DNA of 64,000 nt from an uncultured Clostridiaceae bacterium (GCA_946628065.1 CAMOWC010000007.1:1-64000), one strand, 5' to 3'; positions 46,047 to 55,908 are shown, counted from the first letter of the stretch. The notes: generated from the sequence alone by a model not told the origin. Numbers and translations are program-made.

Positions 46047-48389
46047 TTATGAGTTTTTCTTATTGCCTTCCTCTTTTTTATTTTTTAAATCTATAGAGAT
46101 TCCATTTGTACTATTTAAGAAATAATAACCATCAGCAACATCATGCTGGATTGGATCAAAATCATCGTCTGAATCATCTAAGAAAGAATCTCTTTTACTT
46201 GTTGATATACCTGGTTCATGAGCTTTTTTTGACTCGTCATAGATTCCATTTGTAAATTTAAAGAAATTATAATTTTTATCATTTTGCTTTTCTTTATATT
46301 TTGACTCTAAGAAATCAACTTTACCAGGTCCAATCAATGCTTTTCCTTTTGCATTTCTTGTTCTATAAGCGCATTCTTTGAACTTTAATTTGGATAGTTT
46401 ATCAGCCATGAAATATTCTTTCCAACCCCATTTAATTCCGCTAAGTTTTGGGTCATATTCGCCTTTAGCTGTATCATAAGAATCATTCCATTGCCATTCC
46501 CTGTGTTTACCAAATTCTAATTCCCACCACTTGTTTTCATCTGGAGTATTTCCACCAAAGACAAGCTTAGTAGATGAGTTACCTAAAATTATTTCTCTAA
46601 AGTTATCTTTACCTGATGCACCAAACTGTGATAAGCCCTGGGCAGAAATAACTGTACCTACTCTATACTTTCTGTACAAAGTAAATATTGGAACAGTTGC
46701 TCTGCACATAAATTCAGGAAATTCATCAATGTATAAGAAATGAGGAATTCTAGTTTTTTCATTTCCAGGTCTTGTAAGGACCGAATATTGCATTAATAAT
46801 AAAACAAATAAACCAAATGCTTGATGTGCTGTTGCTCCTAGGTCACCTCTTCTGGTACAAACTAGTGTAACTTCACCATTTGATAGAGCTTTATCAAAAT
46901 CTATATTATGTGTTCTATTGCACAGAATACTTTTAACCCCTGGGTATCTTAGCAAATTATCTAATTGTGTAGTTGCAGGAGATATAAATTTTTCAGTATC
47001 TGCTCTTCCGGAACTATTTCTATAAAAATTCTTTTTAAAATAAGAAATTAATATGCTATATTTTTGAGATAATACTTCATCAGATTGCATTTGCTTGCAC
47101 ATTTTTTCTACTGCATCAAAGTCATTCATTAGGGCAAGCAGGTCTTCTAATGTTGGAAGTTCGCCTGAATGATTTAATGGATATATTTCTTTTAAAAGAA
47201 TACATAAGTTTTCAACTACTTGAACTACAACATTTTCGCGGAAAGCTAATTCAACATCAACATGTGTTGTTGAATACATCCCTTTTAAAACAGATGAAAT
47301 TGCAATCGCAGTTTTTATTGGATCACTATGTACAAATGGATTTATTCCAACAGATTCAGGATTTGATGGATCTACAATATTAACAGCTATATTGTAATTA
47401 TCTGCTACATCAAGCATACGACTTGTTGATTCATAATCAGGCGCTAAATATGTAATTCCTAAATCGCGGTAAACAATATTATCACCAGAAGAACTGTAAA
47501 TTAATTTTTTCATGTATGCTTTATATAACTTGGACTTATTAGGATTCATTTTTATCATATTTAGTGAGAAGTTTTTATTCATGTATTCATTATCATAAGG
47601 AGAGTTAATTGATGCAATTCCAGTTTTTAAAGCTGTAAATCCCATTTCTTTTGCAACTTCTTTGTAAAAGTGCTTCTTTTCCATGTCGCGTGCAATCATA
47701 GGTTCAAAAACCATTGATGTTTTTCCTGTGCCAGAACCACCAACTATTAAAGTGGATTCATAGCGTCTATTTTCTGGAATTTTAACATTTTTACTTGTGT
47801 CTTTATCCTTACACAATGTAATTTCGCAAGAATATGGACCAACAATTGATTGATCTGGATCTGATAAATCTATACCACCATAATCTTTAATGGAGTCTTT
47901 CCATTTTTTAGTGTCATTAACTCCAAGAAATAACCATTTAAATAATGGATAAAATGTTGCAACAGGTAAGTATAAAGCAATAGCAGAAAATGCTGGATGT
48001 ATTAAATCACTGAAATCAGCAACTATACCGGCAAAATTTGGTATAAATGTTAAAAGAACCCAACACCCTGCGTTAATCCATTGAACAAACATTGAAAGCG
48101 CAATTATGTATAAAGAAATACAATATACATAAAAGAAAGATAATTTCATATTTGAACCTTTGACAAACTTAGAAGCAAATGAAAAACAAAATGCAAATAC
48201 AGGGCAAGCAAGAGCTAAAGTATATTGAATTGCTCCCCAATAAGATGAAGCCACACCAGTAAGTCCCATAAATATTAGCTCTATAATACGGTCAACAACA
48301 ATATAAACTGTAGCCAAAGATAAAACATATGTTGCAAAGGTATTTCGATCAGTTTTTAAAAACTTAAGAAATTTATCTATGTACTTCAC
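46047..48389 (-). CDS. VirD4/TraG-like type IV coupling ATPase
   Basis: 780 aa. Four to five membrane segments lie in residues 20-160, followed by a RecA-like ATPase domain: Walker A in LIVGGSGTGKTSM (about 230), Walker B in FLYIDEFPEFM, and the arginine/Gln motif TVISAQGLSQFG. Coupling proteins feed protein-DNA substrates to type IV secretion systems. No relaxase or VirB4/VirB6 gene is in the window, and the only possible relative is the VirB2-like segment at 24047. The gene may belong to a conserved, non-mobile clostridial system. Its C-terminus is charged and low-complexity. It runs opposite to most neighbours. Confidence 0.85.
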   Translation of the reverse strand: MKYIDKFLKFLKTDRNTFATYVLSLATVYIVVDRIIELIFMGLTGVASSYWGAIQYTLALACPVFAFCFSFASKFVKGSNMKLSFFYVYCISLYIIALSMFVQWINAGCWVLLTFIPNFAGIVADFSDLIHPAFSAIALYLPVATFYPLFKWLFLGVNDTKKWKDSIKDYGGIDLSDPDQSIVGPYSCEITLCKDKDTSKNVKIPENRRYESTLIVGGSGTGKTSMVFEPMIARDMEKKHFYKEVAKEMGFTALKTGIASINSPYDNEYMNKNFSLNMIKMNPNKSKLYKAYMKKLIYSSSGDNIVYRDLGITYLAPDYESTSRMLDVADNYNIAVNIVDPSNPESVGINPFVHSDPIKTAIAISSVLKGMYSTTHVDVELAFRENVVVQVVENLCILLKEIYPLNHSGELPTLEDLLALMNDFDAVEKMCKQMQSDEVLSQKYSILISYFKKNFYRNSSGRADTEKFISPATTQLDNLLRYPGVKSILCNRTHNIDFDKALSNGEVTLVCTRRGDLGATAHQAFGLFVLLLMQYSVLTRPGNEKTRIPHFLYIDEFPEFMCRATVPIFTLYRKYRVGTVISAQGLSQFGASGKDNFREIILGNSSTKLVFGGNTPDENKWWELEFGKHREWQWNDSYDTAKGEYDPKLSGIKWGWKEYFMADKLSKLKFKECAYRTRNAKGKALIGPGKVDFLESKYKEKQNDKNYNFFKFTNGIYDESKKAHEPGISTSKRDSFLDDSDDDFDPIQHDVADGYYFLNSTNGISIDLKNKKEEGNKKNS

Positions 48390-48562
48390 TTTTTTTACTC
48401 CTCTACTTATATTTTCTACATATATATTATCTTACAAAATCGATAAAAAAACAAGCCTTTTCGGGAAATTTCTTGTTTTTAGATTACCTATATTTATAAA
48501 TAAATTACAATTCATGCATAAAAATATTTAACTTCAATATTATTTTAATAAAAGGAGTGCAG

Positions 48563-50188
48563 TTGAAGTTGGGAAAAAGAGCAAAAAAAGAAAGCATAAT
48601 AATTGGAATCATAGCAATTACATTTTCACAAATTATTGTTAAAATTCTTGGACTAGTATATAAAATGTATCTAACTAACCATGAGGGGTTTGGGGATGAA
48701 GGAAATGCTATTTACGGCAGTGGATTTCAAATATATGCATTATTACTTACCATTTCTTCTACAGGAGTTCCTAACGCAATAGCAAAAATTATTTCAGCAA
48801 AACTTGCAACAGGGCAGAATAGAGAAGCACATAGAATTTTTAAAATTTGCTTTATAATGTTTTCCATAATAGGAATAAGTGGAAGTATGCTTTTGTTCTT
48901 TCGGGGCAAGATATATATCTAAAAGTATAATACAAATACCGGAGGCGGAACTCACACTCGTTGTACTATCTCCATCAGTTTTTTTTGTTACAATTGCTTC
49001 TGTTATAAGAGGATATTTTAATGGCAGAGGAGAACTAAAAGCAACTGCAAAATCTCAAATGATGGAACAAGTATTTAAAACAATATTTACGGTATTTATT
49101 GTAGAAATCATAAGCTTTTTATTCCCAAATAAAACATTTATCATGGCAGCAGGAGCTAATTTAGCTACTACTATTGCAACTTTTTTGGGTATGTCATATC
49201 TTTTCATGTATTATAAATCTAAAAGAAAAGAAGTATGGGAAGATGTAAGATTATCAGTGAAATTTAAGCCTTCAAGGACAAAGACAATTATAAGACAAAT
49301 ATTTATGATATCTGTGCCTATTACTTTTGTGGCTTTGCTTGGAGCCTTAAATAAAAATATTGATGCAATTACAGTTGTACGAGGGCTTAAACATTTCATG
49401 GCAGAAACTGAGGCAAAAGTTCAATATGGAATTTTAAGTGGCAAAGTTGATACATTAATAATGTTTCCGTTATCGCTTAATATAGCTCTTGCCGTTGCAA
49501 TTGTACCTACCATATCATCACTTAATGAAAAAGGAGATAGACAAGAAGTAAAAAAAAGGATATCATATGCTATTTTATTAACAGAATTAATAAGTATTCC
49601 ATCAACAATCCGGAATGTTCGTGTTCGCAAAGCCTATTTTAGAATTGCTTTTCCCCAATGCAATAGAAGGAAGTGAAATTCTGCAAATTAGTTCGATAAG
49701 CATTTTATTTATAATGCTTACTCAAACAGTCAGCAGTGCATTACAGGGACTCGGAAAAGTGTTTACTCCAGCAATAGGAATAGGAATTCGGAGTTATTAC
49801 AAAATTTATATTAAATATTATTTTAGTACCAATTCCAGAATTAGGTATAAAAGGAGCTGTAATTGGATCAAATATATGTCACCTAATTGCATTTGCATAT
49901 GAATATAAAATGCTATACAAAAGTATAAAAATTAATGTTTCGTTTGAAAAAAACTTTCTAAAACCAATAATTGCAGCAATAATTATGGCATTAATAGCCA
50001 ACACAGCATATTTGAAATTGTGCCAAATGATTTCAAATAAAATATCTTGCATTATTGCAATTGTTTTAGGAATACTTGTTTATTTTGTCTTAATAATTAA
50101 GTTAAAAATTTTTAATGAAAAAGAAATAATGATGTTTCCTTACGGAGAGAAACTACACCATTTTTTAGCAAAATTTAAAATTGCGTAA
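48563..50188 (+). CDS. SpoVB/MurJ-like polysaccharide flippase, three +1 shifts (CGGG, CGGA, CGGA)
   Basis: Skipping C48902, C49611 and C49789 joins four segments into one 540-aa protein; after three shifts the frame returns to that of the start. It has 12-14 membrane segments of the MVF/polysaccharide-synthesis family: GIIAITFSQIIVKILGLVYKMYLTN at the N-terminus, LLFF-GARYISKSI, VLSPSVFFVTIASVIRGYFNGR (typical SpoVB motif) and FPLSLNIALAVAIVPTISSLNEKGD, then STI-GMFVFAKPILELLFP and GIGI-GVITKFILN. SpoVB works in spore cortex synthesis; a general lipid II or polysaccharide flippase is the alternative. Likely TTG start (48563 or 48569) after AAAGGAG. Confidence 0.92.
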
Positions 50189-50369
50189 CATTGTAAAATA
50201 AGCTAAAAATAAGACGTTTGAGGAACGCATATCAACAAAACCTTACGGAAGAAAGCAGTTACGCAAAAAAATAAAATAAAAAAAAGAAGGATTTTGGCTA
50301 ATTATGGCGAATAAATAAATTGTAGATAAATTCTACATATTTACAAATCTTATAGGAGGTAATTTTAAG

Positions 50370-50648
50370 ATGAACAAAGCTGAATTAGTAGCAGCAGTAG
50401 CTGCAAAAACAGGAAGCACAAAAAAAAGCGCTGAAGAAACAGTAAACTCTTTTGTTAGTGTTGTTACAGAATCATTAAAAAAAGGAGATAAAGTTCAATT
50501 AGTTGGATTTGGATCTTTTGAAGTAAGAAAAAGAGCTGCTAGAAAGGGAAGAAACCCACAAACAAAGGCAGAAATCAAAATACCTGCATCAAAAGCTCCA
50601 GTATTCAAAGCTGGTAAAGCATTAAAAGATTTAGTTAATAAGAAATAA
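50370..50648 (+). CDS. hup: DNA-binding protein HU
   Basis: 92 aa, canonical [54 protein letters not shown] (DNA-binding arm) and [20 protein letters not shown]. It bends and compacts DNA. GGAGG lies 9-13 nt before the ATG. The 180-bp gap upstream holds no recognisable gene. Confidence 0.97.
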   Translation: MNKAELVAAVAAKTGSTKKSAEETVNSFVSVVTESLKKGDKVQLVGFGSFEVRKRAARKGRNPQTKAEIKIPASKAPVFKAGKALKDLVNKK

Positions 50649-50667
50649 GATTATAAATTATTATGAA

Positions 50668-50694
50668 AGATAGGTTTAGACCTATCTTTTTTTT
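50668..50694 (+). terminator. terminator after hup
   Basis: AAGATAGGT and ACCTATCTT form a perfect stem followed by eight T residues. Confidence 0.9.
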
Positions 50695-50757
50695 GATAAA
50701 AAAACATTTTAGCTTAGCATATAAATCCATGTATCCTGCACTATGACTGTTATACAC

Positions 50758-50786
50758 TTGACTTTGAAGACTTAAGATGATATAAT
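50758..50786 (+). promoter_or_regulatory. promoter of the Cys-repeat protein gene
   Basis: TTGACT (50758-50763), a 17-nt spacer and TATAAT (50781-50786). Directly upstream, TGCACTATGACTGT (about 50737-50751) resembles the ACTGTAC repeats before two island promoters near 56540 and 57200. Confidence 0.65.
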
Positions 50787-50840
50787 ATAATTAGTATTTA
50801 TGGGCATTTTGCCAAAAGAATTTATTTGGGAGGGATAAGT

Positions 50841-52244
50841 ATGTGCAAAAAAATTTTTGTGATGCTATTTATATTCTTCTTTATGATTAGTTTACTAGAT
50901 TTAAATAAAGTAAGTGCAAAGATTATTGTGAGACCAGTAATATTAAGCGATGGTGGAGGAGTATGCAGACATACATATGTTAATAAAGCCATTTCAAAAT
51001 ATATTAAGTCTTATGCAACGTGCACAAGTCGTGCTGTTTATTACAAGAGTTGCTCTAAATGTGGAGCAAGGGGAACAGGTACATTTACATTAGGAAGTGC
51101 ATTAGGACATCAGCTATCAACACCAAGATGGACATCCAATTTAAAATCTGCAGCAACGTGTACAACTCCTGCAGTATACTATAAATATTGTTTAAGATGT
51201 AGAAAAAATGTTAATATAACATTTACATACGGAAAAGCACTAGGACATAACTATATAGAAAACAAAAATACAAAATATATAAAATCATATGCAACATGTG
51301 AGAATCCAGCTGTATACTATAAGAGTTGCTCTAGATGTGGTCAAAAAGGAACAGCAACTTTTACATCGGGAGAAGCGTTAGGCCACGAATTATCAACACG
51401 TAGATGGACAACTGATTTAAAATCTGCAGCAACATGTACGAATCCTGCAGTATACTATAAATATTGTTTGAGATGCAGAAAAAATGTTGATGAAACATTT
51501 ACATATGGTAAAGCATTAGGACATGAATTTGGAAATGGAAATGTATGCTCAAGATGTGGTCTAGAAAGAATACAGGAACCTAAGTACGCTGTTAGATATA
51601 TATTTGGCAGACCAACAAGTGATGATCTAACGTGGTTGAACGAAGACACATGGACTGTTTCAGAAAGGTATACTGTTATAACTGCTGTTCCTGGAGAAGA
51701 TGGCGGAGGATATACTCATGGCCATACAGGCAGTGCTGTAACACCCGATGAACACAAGGCAATGTATGATGCTGGAGCTGAAAGAGGAAGACAATGGGCT
51801 ATGGGAGCAGATGGTTCTGAAATTGTGTGTTTAACTTTATATAGCCAAGCAGGAGAATGGGGATTAGGATTTTTGGAAGGAGTGTATGCTACAAATCCAG
51901 AACTAATGCCAAATTTGCAAGTTAATCTTGTATCAGCAATGGTTTATGTACCATCTGCAGGAATTAATGCAAACCCTGGAGCTGGAAGAGGAAGTGCTTG
52001 GGCGGAAAAAATGAGCAGTTATGCAGCAGAGGGAGCAAACTTTGATGTTTTTTATACGACAAAAGACGGTGTCAACAATCCAGATAAAACAACTCAAGAA
52101 GCAATAAGAACATTTGGTGGTAACTGCCCAGATAATATTACATTCCATGACTTAGGAGTAGGACATGCACACGAAGATGACTGGCCAAATCTTGAACAGT
52201 TTGATGCACTTTGGGATAGTGACAGTTTAACTCAAAACAGATAA
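50841..52244 (+). CDS. secreted protein with four Cys-rich repeats, unknown C-terminal domain
   Basis: 467 aa with a signal peptide (about 1-25). Residues about 40-235 hold four repeats of some 48 residues with the frame YATC-PAVYYKSCSRCG-----FT-GEALGH; the first and third are closest, as are the second and fourth, so a two-repeat unit was duplicated. Each repeat has a lone Cys and a CxxC, which may bind metal or form disulfides. A short CSRCGLER unit follows. The rest (about 245-467) is a globular domain with EDGGGYTHGHTGSAVTP, GAERGRQW and GVGHAHEDDWPNLEQFDALWD; several His and Asp could form a metal site. I do not recognise it. GGGAGGG precedes the ATG. Confidence 0.75.
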   Translation: MCKKIFVMLFIFFFMISLLDLNKVSAKIIVRPVILSDGGGVCRHTYVNKAISKYIKSYATCTSRAVYYKSCSKCGARGTGTFTLGSALGHQLSTPRWTSNLKSAATCTTPAVYYKYCLRCRKNVNITFTYGKALGHNYIENKNTKYIKSYATCENPAVYYKSCSRCGQKGTATFTSGEALGHELSTRRWTTDLKSAATCTNPAVYYKYCLRCRKNVDETFTYGKALGHEFGNGNVCSRCGLERIQEPKYAVRYIFGRPTSDDLTWLNEDTWTVSERYTVITAVPGEDGGGYTHGHTGSAVTPDEHKAMYDAGAERGRQWAMGADGSEIVCLTLYSQAGEWGLGFLEGVYATNPELMPNLQVNLVSAMVYVPSAGINANPGAGRGSAWAEKMSSYAAEGANFDVFYTTKDGVNNPDKTTQEAIRTFGGNCPDNITFHDLGVGHAHEDDWPNLEQFDALWDSDSLTQNR

Positions 52245-52355
52245 GAATAACAATAAGATAAACAATAAAATGAAATCATAAAAATGAAGAGTGTAAATAA
52301 ATACACTCTTCATTTTATAGTTAAACAAGTAAAAATATAAATTATAAATAAAGTA

Positions 52356-52385
52356 TTGACAAATTTAAACTTAGAGTAGTATAAT
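52356..52385 (+). promoter_or_regulatory. promoter of tRNA-Leu
   Basis: TTGACA (52356-52361), 18-nt spacer, TATAAT (52380-52385), 21 nt before the tRNA. A degenerate copy of this promoter occurs at about 57246-57278. Confidence 0.7.
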
Positions 52386-52406
52386 ATTTTTTGTCAGTTC
52401 AAATAT

Positions 52407-52494
52407 GCAGATGTGGCGGAACTGGCAGACGCACAGGACTTAAAATCCTGCGGACGAATAATCCGTGCCGGTTCGATTCCGGCCATCTGCACCA
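52407..52494 (+). tRNA. tRNA-Leu (UAA)
   Basis: An 88-nt class II tRNA: acceptor stem GCAGATG/CATCTGC, D loop GGCGGAACTGGCAGACGC, anticodon TAA at 52441-52443 within CTTAAAA, a long variable arm, T arm GGTTCGATTCC and an encoded CCA end. The acceptor-end 12 nt (52483-52494) reappear at 57284-57295, making this the likely insertion target of the island that follows. Confidence 0.96.
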
Positions 52495-52502
52495 TAAATA
52501 AA

Positions 52503-52533
52503 AAAACATAGCAAAGCTATGTTTTTTTATTTT
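52503..52533 (+). terminator. terminator after tRNA-Leu
   Basis: AAACATAGC and GCTATGTTT enclose a short loop and are followed by T residues. A variant of this hairpin (CCCGTAGC / GCTATGGG) follows the duplicated tRNA end at 57303-57330. Confidence 0.8.
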
Positions 52534-52993
52534 GTATTCAACGGAAGAAATCGAAAAGGAGGCTGTCTTCGTGCTTTTTTATTGTTTCACAATGAAAACA
52601 CGTTGGTAAAATAGTCTGGTGGACTATTTTACCAACGTGGCTTGCTAAATCTGAACATCTAAGCAAAAAAGAGTTCAATTCGATTTTTTTACCTAATTTC
52701 TAGGATGGTTTTGAGTATGCCTCCAAAAACATAAATAGGCGCTCCAAAACGGAACGCCTAACCTAACTATTATACCACATTATGTAAATTTTAACAAATC
52801 AAAAAAATATTTACAATTTCAAACTGAATAAGCACTTCATATTAGAAGTATGAAGCTGTTTTTGGTAGGTGTCCCCAAAAATCATATATAAAAAATATAT
52901 AAAAAATAAAATTTTACTACAACTTTTTCATTTTTGAATTGTATAAATAGTAGAAAAATAAATACAAATATATTTGTAAGAAAGGAGCAAATT
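52534..52993. other. 460-bp non-coding start of the island
   Basis: No gene is seen. It contains an 18-bp perfect inverted repeat (52599-52616 with 52622-52639, CACGTTGGTAAAATAGTC and its complement, 5-nt loop) without a T run, a shorter hairpin at about 52737-52763 (AGGCG / CGCCT), and an AT-rich stretch before the sigma factor gene. The long hairpin could come from a miniature inverted-repeat element. Confidence 0.5.
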
Positions 52994-53539
52994 TTGGAAG
53001 AAGATAAGTATTTATATAATAATTTTCTAAAAGGCGATATGGATTCTTTTAAATGTTTAATCCTAAAATATAAGAATAATTTAATATATTTCTTACTTAA
53101 ATATGTAAAAGATATGCAAATTGCTGAAGATATTTCACAAGATGTATTTGTTTATATTTTAGTTAATAAGAAAAAGTATAATTTCAAGTATTCTTTTAAA
53201 ACATACTTGTTTTTGATAGGTAAATCAAGAGTATTAAATTATCTTAAAAGAGAAAAAAAGAAACTTGAAATAATAGAAAATATGAAAATAGATGTTGAGC
53301 CTTCTTTAGAAAATTACATATTTAAAAATGAAGCAAGCGAAAGGTTATTAGAAGAACTAAAAAATCTCAAACCAGAATATAGAGATGTAATTTACTTAAC
53401 TAATTTTGAAAGTTTATCATATAGAGAAGCTGGAAAAATATTAGGCAAGAATGAGAAACAAATTAAAACACTTCTCTATAATGCGAAGCAAACATTAAAA
53501 AATAATTTAGAAAGGAAGGGATTTAGATATGAAGAATGA
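52994..53539 (+). CDS. ECF-type RNA polymerase sigma factor
   Basis: 181 aa. Region 2 spans about residues 10-75 (YNNFLKGDMDSFKCLILKYKNNLIYFLLKYVKDMQIAEDISQDVFVYIL) and region 4 about 115-170 (LKNLKPEYRDVIYLTNFESLSYREAGKILGKNEKQIKTLLYNAKQTLKN, helix-turn-helix). It directs RNA polymerase to a small regulon, probably its own island. TTG start, 6 nt after AAAGGAG; earlier in-frame codons lack a ribosome-binding site. The next gene overlaps its end by 11 nt, the usual place for an anti-sigma factor. Confidence 0.9.
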   Translation: MEEDKYLYNNFLKGDMDSFKCLILKYKNNLIYFLLKYVKDMQIAEDISQDVFVYILVNKKKYNFKYSFKTYLFLIGKSRVLNYLKREKKKLEIIENMKIDVEPSLENYIFKNEASERLLEELKNLKPEYRDVIYLTNFESLSYREAGKILGKNEKQIKTLLYNAKQTLKNNLERKGFRYEE

Positions 53540-54632
53540 TGAACAATATGTAGATGAAATTTTTCAGAAGTATAATAAAATTCAAAATACTAAAGAAGAA
53601 AAATTATATAAGAAAAACATTATAATATCTCCAGTAAATGCCTTCTTTAGAACTGCCACAGTAATATTATCATGGATTGCATTAACAGGTTGTGTAGCTT
53701 ATGCTACAAGCTATGTTATTGATAAAGTTTTTAAAGAACCTGAAATGATGACTTATCAAGAATCTATTAGTATAAATGAAGAAGAAAAGAAAGAATTAAT
53801 TAGCGAAGATCAAGCTAAAGAATTTGCAGTTAAAGAATTAAACAATAAATTTAATAAACAACCTGGAAATATTACAAAAACAGAATTAAGAAAAGATTAT
53901 ATATCATACGAACCAAGATGGATTATATTCTATGATAATAATATGGGTGTAGAATTGAATGCTCTTACAGGAGAAATAAAGTCATTAACTGATTTTTCAA
54001 TTGATGATACTAAAGTTGCAACTAAATTATCTAAAGAACAAGCTAAAGAGGTAGCAACTGAATTATATAATTCATTAGGTTATGAAGGAAAATATGAATT
54101 AGTTGATTTTAAATCAAATAATATATCAGAAGATGCTAATTTATATTCTGCAGATTTTAGTAAAATATATAATGGAATAACTAATCCATATCAAACAATA
54201 AGAATAACTTATATTCCTGAAGAAAAGCAAATTGTAACATTTAATTGGTTTAATTATGATTTTGATAATAATGAACAAATTATTACTAAAGAACAAGCAA
54301 TAGAAATAGCTACAAATAAAGAAAAAGAGTTGGATAATGGTAAATTCAAAGTATCTAGTGTAGATGCAAAACTAGAAATTGTTAAAATGAATGCGTATTT
54401 ATATAGTCAAGAAAATCCAATAAATAATACACAAAGTGAAACTAAAATTTCAGAATCAACTAAAGTTGTAAAAATAAAAGATGAAAATGATTATGAAGTT
54501 TATGTAGTAGAGCCAAGAACAAGATTTGCTTGGAATGTTCAAATAAAATATGAATCAGATTTTGATACAATGGTTTCATACTATGTTGATACAACTACTG
54601 GAGAATTAATTGGAGGTTCAAGTACAAGATAA
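53529..54632 (+). CDS. probable membrane-bound anti-sigma factor with extracellular YcdB/PepSY-like region
   Basis: 367 aa: a short cytoplasmic part (1-35), one membrane segment (about 38-65, FFRTATVILSWIALTGCVAYATSYV) and a long outer region with repeated ISEDQAKEFAVKELNNKF / LSKEQAKEVATELYNSLGY / ITKEQAIEIATNKEKEL motifs, three PepSY/YcdB-like units. Overlap with the sigma gene and the topology suggest an anti-sigma factor sensing an outside signal; no ZAS motif is present, so this is inferred from context. AAGGAAGG precedes the ATG. Confidence 0.7.
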   Translation: MKNDEQYVDEIFQKYNKIQNTKEEKLYKKNIIISPVNAFFRTATVILSWIALTGCVAYATSYVIDKVFKEPEMMTYQESISINEEEKKELISEDQAKEFAVKELNNKFNKQPGNITKTELRKDYISYEPRWIIFYDNNMGVELNALTGEIKSLTDFSIDDTKVATKLSKEQAKEVATELYNSLGYEGKYELVDFKSNNISEDANLYSADFSKIYNGITNPYQTIRITYIPEEKQIVTFNWFNYDFDNNEQIITKEQAIEIATNKEKELDNGKFKVSSVDAKLEIVKMNAYLYSQENPINNTQSETKISESTKVVKIKDENDYEVYVVEPRTRFAWNVQIKYESDFDTMVSYYVDTTTGELIGGSSTR

Positions 54633-54656
54633 AAAAAGAAAAGAGGTTTTATAATA

Positions 54657-55313
54657 ATGAATAAAAAAATAGTATGCTTAATTGCTATTGCAGTTGCAAT
54701 AATAATTGGAATAAGTATAGGTATAATTAATAATAGTAATAAGATAGAAAATGGTAAATCTACTGAAAATTTTGCTAAAATGAATGAAGTAGAGAACAAT
54801 GTAATCTCAACTAACAAAATTCCTGAACAGGTAAATAATGTTGTAGATAATGAAAATACTACAACAATAGATGAAACTAACAATTCAATTAAAGACACAA
54901 ATACAACTAATTCAAGCGAAGATAAAACAAACAATAGCAAACCAGTTACTTCTAAAGATGTTAAGGAAACACCTAAAGAAAATACTGCATCTAGTGTTTT
55001 AAAAGAAACTACTCCTGATTTATCAGGACAAGTAAGTGTTGTGCCTTACGCAATGACTGAAGATGAAATAAAAGAAGTAGATAGTGGTAATTCCCATACT
55101 TTTATTGGTACTGTTACAAACATAAATGATGTAGCTGTTATTATCAAACCTGATGAAGGCTATGATGGTGTAAGTGGAAATCAAATAACATTAGTCAAAT
55201 CTGAATATGGAGCAGGTCTTGAACTAAATGATAGAGTAGAAATTACATTTGTAGGAGAAGTTACAAAAACATATCCTGGAAATATTCATGTAGTTGCAAT
55301 TAAAAAAATTTAA
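54657..55313 (+). CDS. secreted or membrane-anchored protein with C-terminal beta domain
   Basis: 218 aa: N-terminal signal anchor (5-24), a low-complexity Asn/Thr/Ser/Lys linker (28-120) and a compact C-terminal domain (about 145-218; HTFIGTVTNINDVAVIIKPDEGYDG, ITLVKSEYGAGLELNDRVEITFVGEVTKTYPGNIHVVAIKKI) shaped like the OB or DUF3221 folds. Third gene of the sigma/anti-sigma operon, AAGAGG upstream, 24 nt after the previous stop. The linker and anchor place the domain outside the cell. Confidence 0.7.
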   Translation: MNKKIVCLIAIAVAIIIGISIGIINNSNKIENGKSTENFAKMNEVENNVISTNKIPEQVNNVVDNENTTTIDETNNSIKDTNTTNSSEDKTNNSKPVTSKDVKETPKENTASSVLKETTPDLSGQVSVVPYAMTEDEIKEVDSGNSHTFIGTVTNINDVAVIIKPDEGYDGVSGNQITLVKSEYGAGLELNDRVEITFVGEVTKTYPGNIHVVAIKKI

Positions 55314-55444
55314 AAACTTATGTTAGATAATCATAATTGATTAGCAATAACTTCTTTGGTTATCAGGTTTTGCCAAAAACTAAGACAGAATAAAGAAAAT
55401 ATAATATGATATGATATAATAGAAATTTTTAAGAGGAGTTTTAT

Positions 55445-55900
55445 ATGGATAGATTTAACAAAAATTTTAAAACCATATTTATTATAGCTATAATTTTAAT
55501 ACCTATATGTATCGTTTTATCCTTTTTATACGCTTTAAAAGGGCAATACTATTTAAATATAAATAAACAAAACGAAGATTATATTGTAAAAATGCTTGAA
55601 GAAGACAATGATATATCAAAAGATAAAAAAATAAGAAAAATTGGAAATATGCAAGGACTAGGCGACTGGGTATTATATTTAGAATATACCGATGGTAGTA
55701 AAGAAGAAGATATTTTAGATGATGGGGATTTACATGAATTATATATGTATATTAAGCAAAATGGCAAACTAGGGGAAACAAAAGCAACAATAGTACATTA
55801 TACATTTATAGCATCTGTTGGAATTGTAATTTTATATAGTATTTATAAGATATGTATGCATATAAATAAAAAAACAGATGAAATAATAGATAAAAATTAG
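55445..55900 (+). CDS. two-segment membrane protein, unknown function
   Basis: 151 aa with membrane segments near residues 12-33 and 120-138 and an outer domain between them (YLNINKQNEDYIVKMLEEDNDISKDKKIRKIGNMQGLGDWVLYLEYTDGSKEEDILDDGDLHELYMYIKQ). No family recognised. AAGAGGAG precedes the ATG and a TATAAT lies at about 55416-55421, so it can be transcribed on its own. Confidence 0.65.
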   Translation: MDRFNKNFKTIFIIAIILIPICIVLSFLYALKGQYYLNINKQNEDYIVKMLEEDNDISKDKKIRKIGNMQGLGDWVLYLEYTDGSKEEDILDDGDLHELYMYIKQNGKLGETKATIVHYTFIASVGIVILYSIYKICMHINKKTDEIIDKN

Positions 55901-55908
55901 AATATTTA

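Noticed and set aside
50960-51540. Possible CRISPR or other DNA-level repeat array
   Set aside because: The repetition is protein-coding: four diverged 48-residue repeats in one frame. Spacing and sequence are not those of CRISPR repeats, and no cas gene is present.
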